Part shown: positions 60,528 through 64,000 of the stretch, piece after piece
How the letters are laid out: the number at the start of each line of letters is the position of its first letter
How positions within the stretch are numbered: position 1 is the stretch's first letter
Assembly: GCF_000190695.1 (NCBI RefSeq)
Contig: NZ_GL870929.1
Location: forward strand, 1,747,200 to 1,811,199
From: Kingella denitrificans ATCC 33394
Lineage (GTDB): Bacteria; Pseudomonadota; Gammaproteobacteria; Burkholderiales; Neisseriaceae
Reading direction: 5' to 3'
Length of the DNA stretch: 64,000 nucleotides
Notes under the pieces: generated by a model
Database searches by the model: none
The model's input: only the letters and a program-made list of their open reading frames with translations
Told to the model about the DNA's origin: nothing
Position numbers and translations under genes: made by a program

Positions 60528-63500
60528 AAATGAGCAAAATACGTCTTTATTTTGGTCGGATGAGAAACTCAAAGAAATGAGGACAGATTTTGAAATACAT
60601 GTAAAAAGTATTTCAAATATGATTCAGTGGGCATTGACTTTGGGTGAGCACGAAAGTGAAGAGTTTAGAAACGAACTGAAGGCGATATCCCAACGTACCG
60701 AGCCTGCACTTAAAGAGGTGTTGTTTATTGGCAGCAACTTTCTATCCATTTTTGATGCTAAATTTGTTGCAGCACGATCAGGAAACAACTCTGGATCTGG
60801 GGGGCTTGTGTATAATGGGGTAAAACAGATTATCCTGAGCACAAAGGATTTTCTTGATGATCCTAGGAACATAGTTCCTGTCATCAAAAACCTGGTGAAT
60901 GATTTACAAGATAGCTTTTTGAAATTTGTTAATGCTGTTAAAAATTGGGCCACTATTCAGGCTGAACTCAGCAATGTATTAAAAAAAGGTAGTGCTTCAA
61001 TAAAAAATTTCATACGAAATAAAGGATTTAGTAATCTTGTAGATACTGCTATTGCTAAAGGATTTAGTAATTTTCTAGATCCTAAACTTATTGCAGGTAA
61101 TTCTAGAAGTAAACTGTTCAATCTGGCAGTTGCCATTATCACTGGTGCTGGCTTCGGTAATACTGATGGAGTTGTATCTGATCCACAATCGACCCAAAAA
61201 ACGATTATCCAAAATATATTGGGTGCAGTGTTTGGTATTGTTGGAGGAGGTGCACTGGCAACGCTTTTTATGCCTGCTGCTGCAGGTACTGTAGCAACAA
61301 TTACCATAGGCGTATTGGCAGGGATAGTTGCGGATTTTGTCTGGGAATACGCGGTTCCAAAATCGTGGAAACAATTGGGAACTGATGTCCTTTCTGATAT
61401 TTATGATCATGTTGTTGCACACAGAACCATTCTTATCAAAGGAGTAGAATCTTTATTTCCTGGGCCAACTTTTATAATAGAGGAAGTTACGGATAGTGTT
61501 ATAACTTATTTTATAGAGGATGATCGTATAGAAAGGAAATTACCTGTACCTGTCGCTAAACATCAGGGAGATAAACTTGATATTCTCAAACCTGTGTCTA
61601 AAGATAAATATAAATCGCTTTTTGAGCAAGTCATTGACACAGGAAAAATTAGAACATTAATCGTTAATGGTGAAACATTTACTATTGATGATGCCGTCTC
61701 TTCCATCATCATCCGTAACAATTTGGACAAGATTGCACCAGAAACTTTTGTGACTTCGCATATCCTAATTAAGCCAGGTGAAAAACTGCAGCTGGGGAAT
61801 GGTAAGGATTATTATGAGGTAAAAGCAAATGATACCATTGCTAGTATAGCCAAATCGAACCATATGATGGTAAAAGAACTTGTCACATTGAATCCATGGT
61901 TGGCCGATGATAACCGCATTAAATTCTATCAAAATAAACTGATTTTGCCTAATGAAACATCGTTAGCAACTGATACACATACCAGTCATGAATACGGTGA
62001 TGAGGGTACTAGGAATACTGTTGCTCATTCTAATAAAGCATCATCGCATAATAACAGCAATCATGCGTTTACTGCGGCCGATACTTCTGCACATGATTAT
62101 TTTGCTGATTTTGATGGGGGTGATGACAAGTTTTATGGCAGTTTAAAAGGAGGTGATACGTTTGCAGGAGGTAAAGGAAATGATATTTACTATATAAATT
62201 TTAATGGGGAGAGAAGTGATACGATTATTGACGAAGGGAAAAACGAGCTGCATGTGATAGATGAAAAAGGCAATGTTGTCCGTTTAACGGGTGGATCTCG
62301 CAATAAGGACACGATGCCGGAGCGGACATTTGTCAGCGATGACGGACATTATGTTTTTCATGTTGATGAACATAATATGCTCAGCGTGTTACGTGCAGAA
62401 GATGTGAAAAAAGCTGGTAATGGTGATTTGTCCGAAGGAATGACGAAAATTATTGCCAACAAGAAAACCAAACACCATGCTTCTAAAAAGCAGCCTGCAG
62501 GCGGATATGCGAATAATCCAGGTAGTAGTAATGCAGGTGCTGGCAATGCGGGCGGTAATCATTCAAATACCGGCAATTCGGGTAGCAATCATTCGGATAG
62601 CGGAAAGAATCAGGCTGGCAATCCCTCTGCTGTGCCAGAACCCAAAGAAATTCGTGTTCCTAATTTTGGCAATGGTGGGTTTGGCATCAATTTAAAGGAT
62701 GATCCGCAAGAACCCGATCCATTCCCTTCCGTACCGGAACCTGCTCCTGATTCGGCACCGGGATATGGGGACGCGCCTCGTACATCATCTCCCATCATCT
62801 TTGATTTGAATGGGGATGGTGTAACTACCGTTGCCAAAGACAGCGATATTATCCGATTTGATTTGGATAATAATGGTTTTGCTGAACGGACGGGCTGGGT
62901 TAACAAATATGATGGATTATTGGTGCGCGATCTTAACGGAAATGGACGTATCGATAATGGTGGTGAATTGTTTGGCAACTATACCAAGCTAGCCAATGGT
63001 CAAATGGCAGCCAACGGCTTTGAGGCGCTCAATGATTTAGATGATAATCATGATGGTCAAATTACTGCAGCTGATACTGCATGGAAAACGCTCAGAATTT
63101 GGCAAGATAGCAACCAAGATGCTCATTCGGCCAAAGGAGAGTTGAGCACTTTAGATGAGTTAGGAATTACGTCAATTTCTACAAAATATCAGAATAGCAC
63201 CGAAATAGATACTGCGGGCAATGCTCATAAACAAATAAGCAGTGCTCGTCGTAGCGACGGCAGTTCTATAGCTGTATCGGATGTGTGGTTTACTACACAT
63301 CTAGCAGACACCAGTCAAAAAAATAAAAAAGCTGTGTCTTCTGAAATCGCGTTATTACCTAATATTCGTAGTTTTGGTAATGTGCCTGATTTACATCAAG
63401 CGATGATAGTTAATCAAAAATTAAAACAGGCTGTAGAGACCTACCTTGCATCCAATAAAAAACAACGTACTGCACAAATAGATTCATTAATTTACTTATG

Positions 63501-64000
63501 GACAGGGGTAGCAGGTGTTCCTGCTAATTCGCGTGGTATTTATATTGATGGACGTCAATTAGCTGCATTAGAAGCATTGACTGGAGAACCATTTTTGCAG
63601 TTGGGGCGCAACCCTAATCCAAATCATGGAGGAGGGCCAATACTAGCTGCTGAGTATAATAAATTTGCACATTATGTAGCTGCACATCTTGATGCTTACG
63701 GAAATCCATTATTTATCAGATACCATGATAGAGAAGCGGGCCGAGAAATTTATAACTTCAATAAATTAAACTCTTATATTCAAATGCTTATTTTAGATAA
63801 TAAGCTAGATGAAATAGCTAATATAGGTCAAATAATTCAGGGTCTTATTGCTTATGATAGCTATCAAAAAGATTTATGGCAAAAGAACGTACATAAATTT
63901 ATTCTAAGTGATTATAGATGGGCTTATTTGATCACTAGTTCCTATACAGAAGGTACTAAATCGGCAGATACCCTACATGGGAAAGTGAGCAATGAGTTTA
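60511..64000 (+). CDS. Large FrpC-like RTX-associated protein, 5' part
   Basis: Open through 1,163 codons to the window edge. It has an AGGAGA ribosome site and no signal peptide. A helical N-terminus (about 1-200) leads to a glycine-rich hydrophobic segment (GAVFGIVGGGALATLFMPAA, about 240-290). A LysM domain follows (YYEVKANDTIASIAKSNHMM to NKLILP, about 443-489), then GGDDKFYG/GGDTFAGGKGND RTX-like repeats. A Gly/Asn/Ser linker (about 660-695) includes an uptake sequence read as KQPA. Next is an FrpC-type calcium module (IIFDLNGDGV, DLNGNGRIDNGGELFG, DLDDNHDGQITAADTAW, about 761-930). The rest is unassigned. An exported, iron-regulated protein by family. Confidence 0.85.
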   Translation, partial: MTTPTKNEQNTSLFWSDEKLKEMRTDFEIHVKSISNMIQWALTLGEHESEEFRNELKAISQRTEPALKEVLFIGSNFLSIFDAKFVAARSGNNSGSGGLVYNGVKQIILSTKDFLDDPRNIVPVIKNLVNDLQDSFLKFVNAVKNWATIQAELSNVLKKGSASIKNFIRNKGFSNLVDTAIAKGFSNFLDPKLIAGNSRSKLFNLAVAIITGAGFGNTDGVVSDPQSTQKTIIQNILGAVFGIVGGGALATLFMPAAAGTVATITIGVLAGIVADFVWEYAVPKSWKQLGTDVLSDIYDHVVAHRTILIKGVESLFPGPTFIIEEVTDSVITYFIEDDRIERKLPVPVAKHQGDKLDILKPVSKDKYKSLFEQVIDTGKIRTLIVNGETFTIDDAVSSIIIRNNLDKIAPETFVTSHILIKPGEKLQLGNGKDYYEVKANDTIASIAKSNHMMVKELVTLNPWLADDNRIKFYQNKLILPNETSLATDTHTSHEYGDEGTRNTVAHSNKASSHNNSNHAFTAADTSAHDYFADFDGGDDKFYGSLKGGDTFAGGKGNDIYYINFNGERSDTIIDEGKNELHVIDEKGNVVRLTGGSRNKDTMPERTFVSDDGHYVFHVDEHNMLSVLRAEDVKKAGNGDLSEGMTKIIANKKTKHHASKKQPAGGYANNPGSSNAGAGNAGGNHSNTGNSGSNHSDSGKNQAGNPSAVPEPKEIRVPNFGNGGFGINLKDDPQEPDPFPSVPEPAPDSAPGYGDAPRTSSPIIFDLNGDGVTTVAKDSDIIRFDLDNNGFAERTGWVNKYDGLLVRDLNGNGRIDNGGELFGNYTKLANGQMAANGFEALNDLDDNHDGQITAADTAWKTLRIWQDSNQDAHSAKGELSTLDELGITSISTKYQNSTEIDTAGNAHKQISSARRSDGSSIAVSDVWFTTHLADTSQKNKKAVSSEIALLPNIRSFGNVPDLHQAMIVNQKLKQAVETYLASNKKQRTAQIDSLIYLWTGVAGVPANSRGIYIDGRQLAALEALTGEPFLQLGRNPNPNHGGGPILAAEYNKFAHYVAAHLDAYGNPLFIRYHDREAGREIYNFNKLNSYIQMLILDNKLDEIANIGQIIQGLIAYDSYQKDLWQKNVHKFILSDYRWAYLITSSYTEGTKSADTLHGKVSNEF

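Overview
This is a stretch of a Neisseriaceae chromosome, most likely a Kingella-type species. The best evidence is a 12-base DNA uptake sequence, AAGCAGCCTGCA, scattered through the window on both strands. From memory it matches the AG-king3 uptake dialect of Kingella rather than the GCCGTCTGAA core of Neisseria proper. A 106-bp Correia-like element and the gene content (Prx-Grx fusion beside a dihydrolipoyl dehydrogenase, ptsN-hprK-rapZ, FrpC-like RTX protein) agree with the family.

Positions 1-45,700 are mostly ordinary core genome: galU (partial), dsbD, modABC, mltG, prfC, an RtcB2-PrfH pair, two amino-acid ABC permeases, two tRNA-Ser genes, clpB with a sigma-32 promoter, a GNAT/LysR pair, ogt, argH, a frameshifted Sel1 gene, dnaG, lpd, prx-grx, mdh, rsgA, an OFA-like MFS transporter, glyA, rapZ-hprK-ptsN, cspA, clpS-clpA, a META-domain protein, trhP (yegQ) and several unassigned envelope proteins. 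Paired inverted uptake sequences form the terminator-like hairpins of most units. An AT-rich three-gene module (about 7,941-9,428) sits between prfC and prfH and is bounded on its far side by a second, internally deleted copy of the prfH 3' part.

Positions 45,700-64,000 are accessory: a decayed TpsA/CdiA-like gene next to a truncated Correia-like element, then a type I secretion locus. The tolC-, hlyD- and hlyB-like genes all lie on the minus strand, but hlyB is separated from hlyD-tolC by a 7-kb plus-strand block. That block holds three paralogous two-TM membrane proteins; the first two are each followed by a 59-codon stub that keeps only the first ~22 residues of a toxin, and the third by a full 1,529-residue RTX protein with a GHSLGG lipase motif. 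Beyond hlyB, a second plus-strand unit encodes a multi-TM protein overlapping a large RTX-associated protein (hydrophobic segment, LysM, FrpC-type calcium module) that runs off the window.

My main inference is that this is an iron-regulated type I secretion toxin/immunity locus. The three two-TM proteins would be immunity proteins for a secreted lipase, two of them left as orphan cassettes, and the multi-TM protein would be the partner of the second secreted protein. Both plus-strand units start from a -35/-10 promoter overlapped by a Fur-like site, and each is divergent from a secretion gene. The immunity role is not demonstrated by sequence alone.
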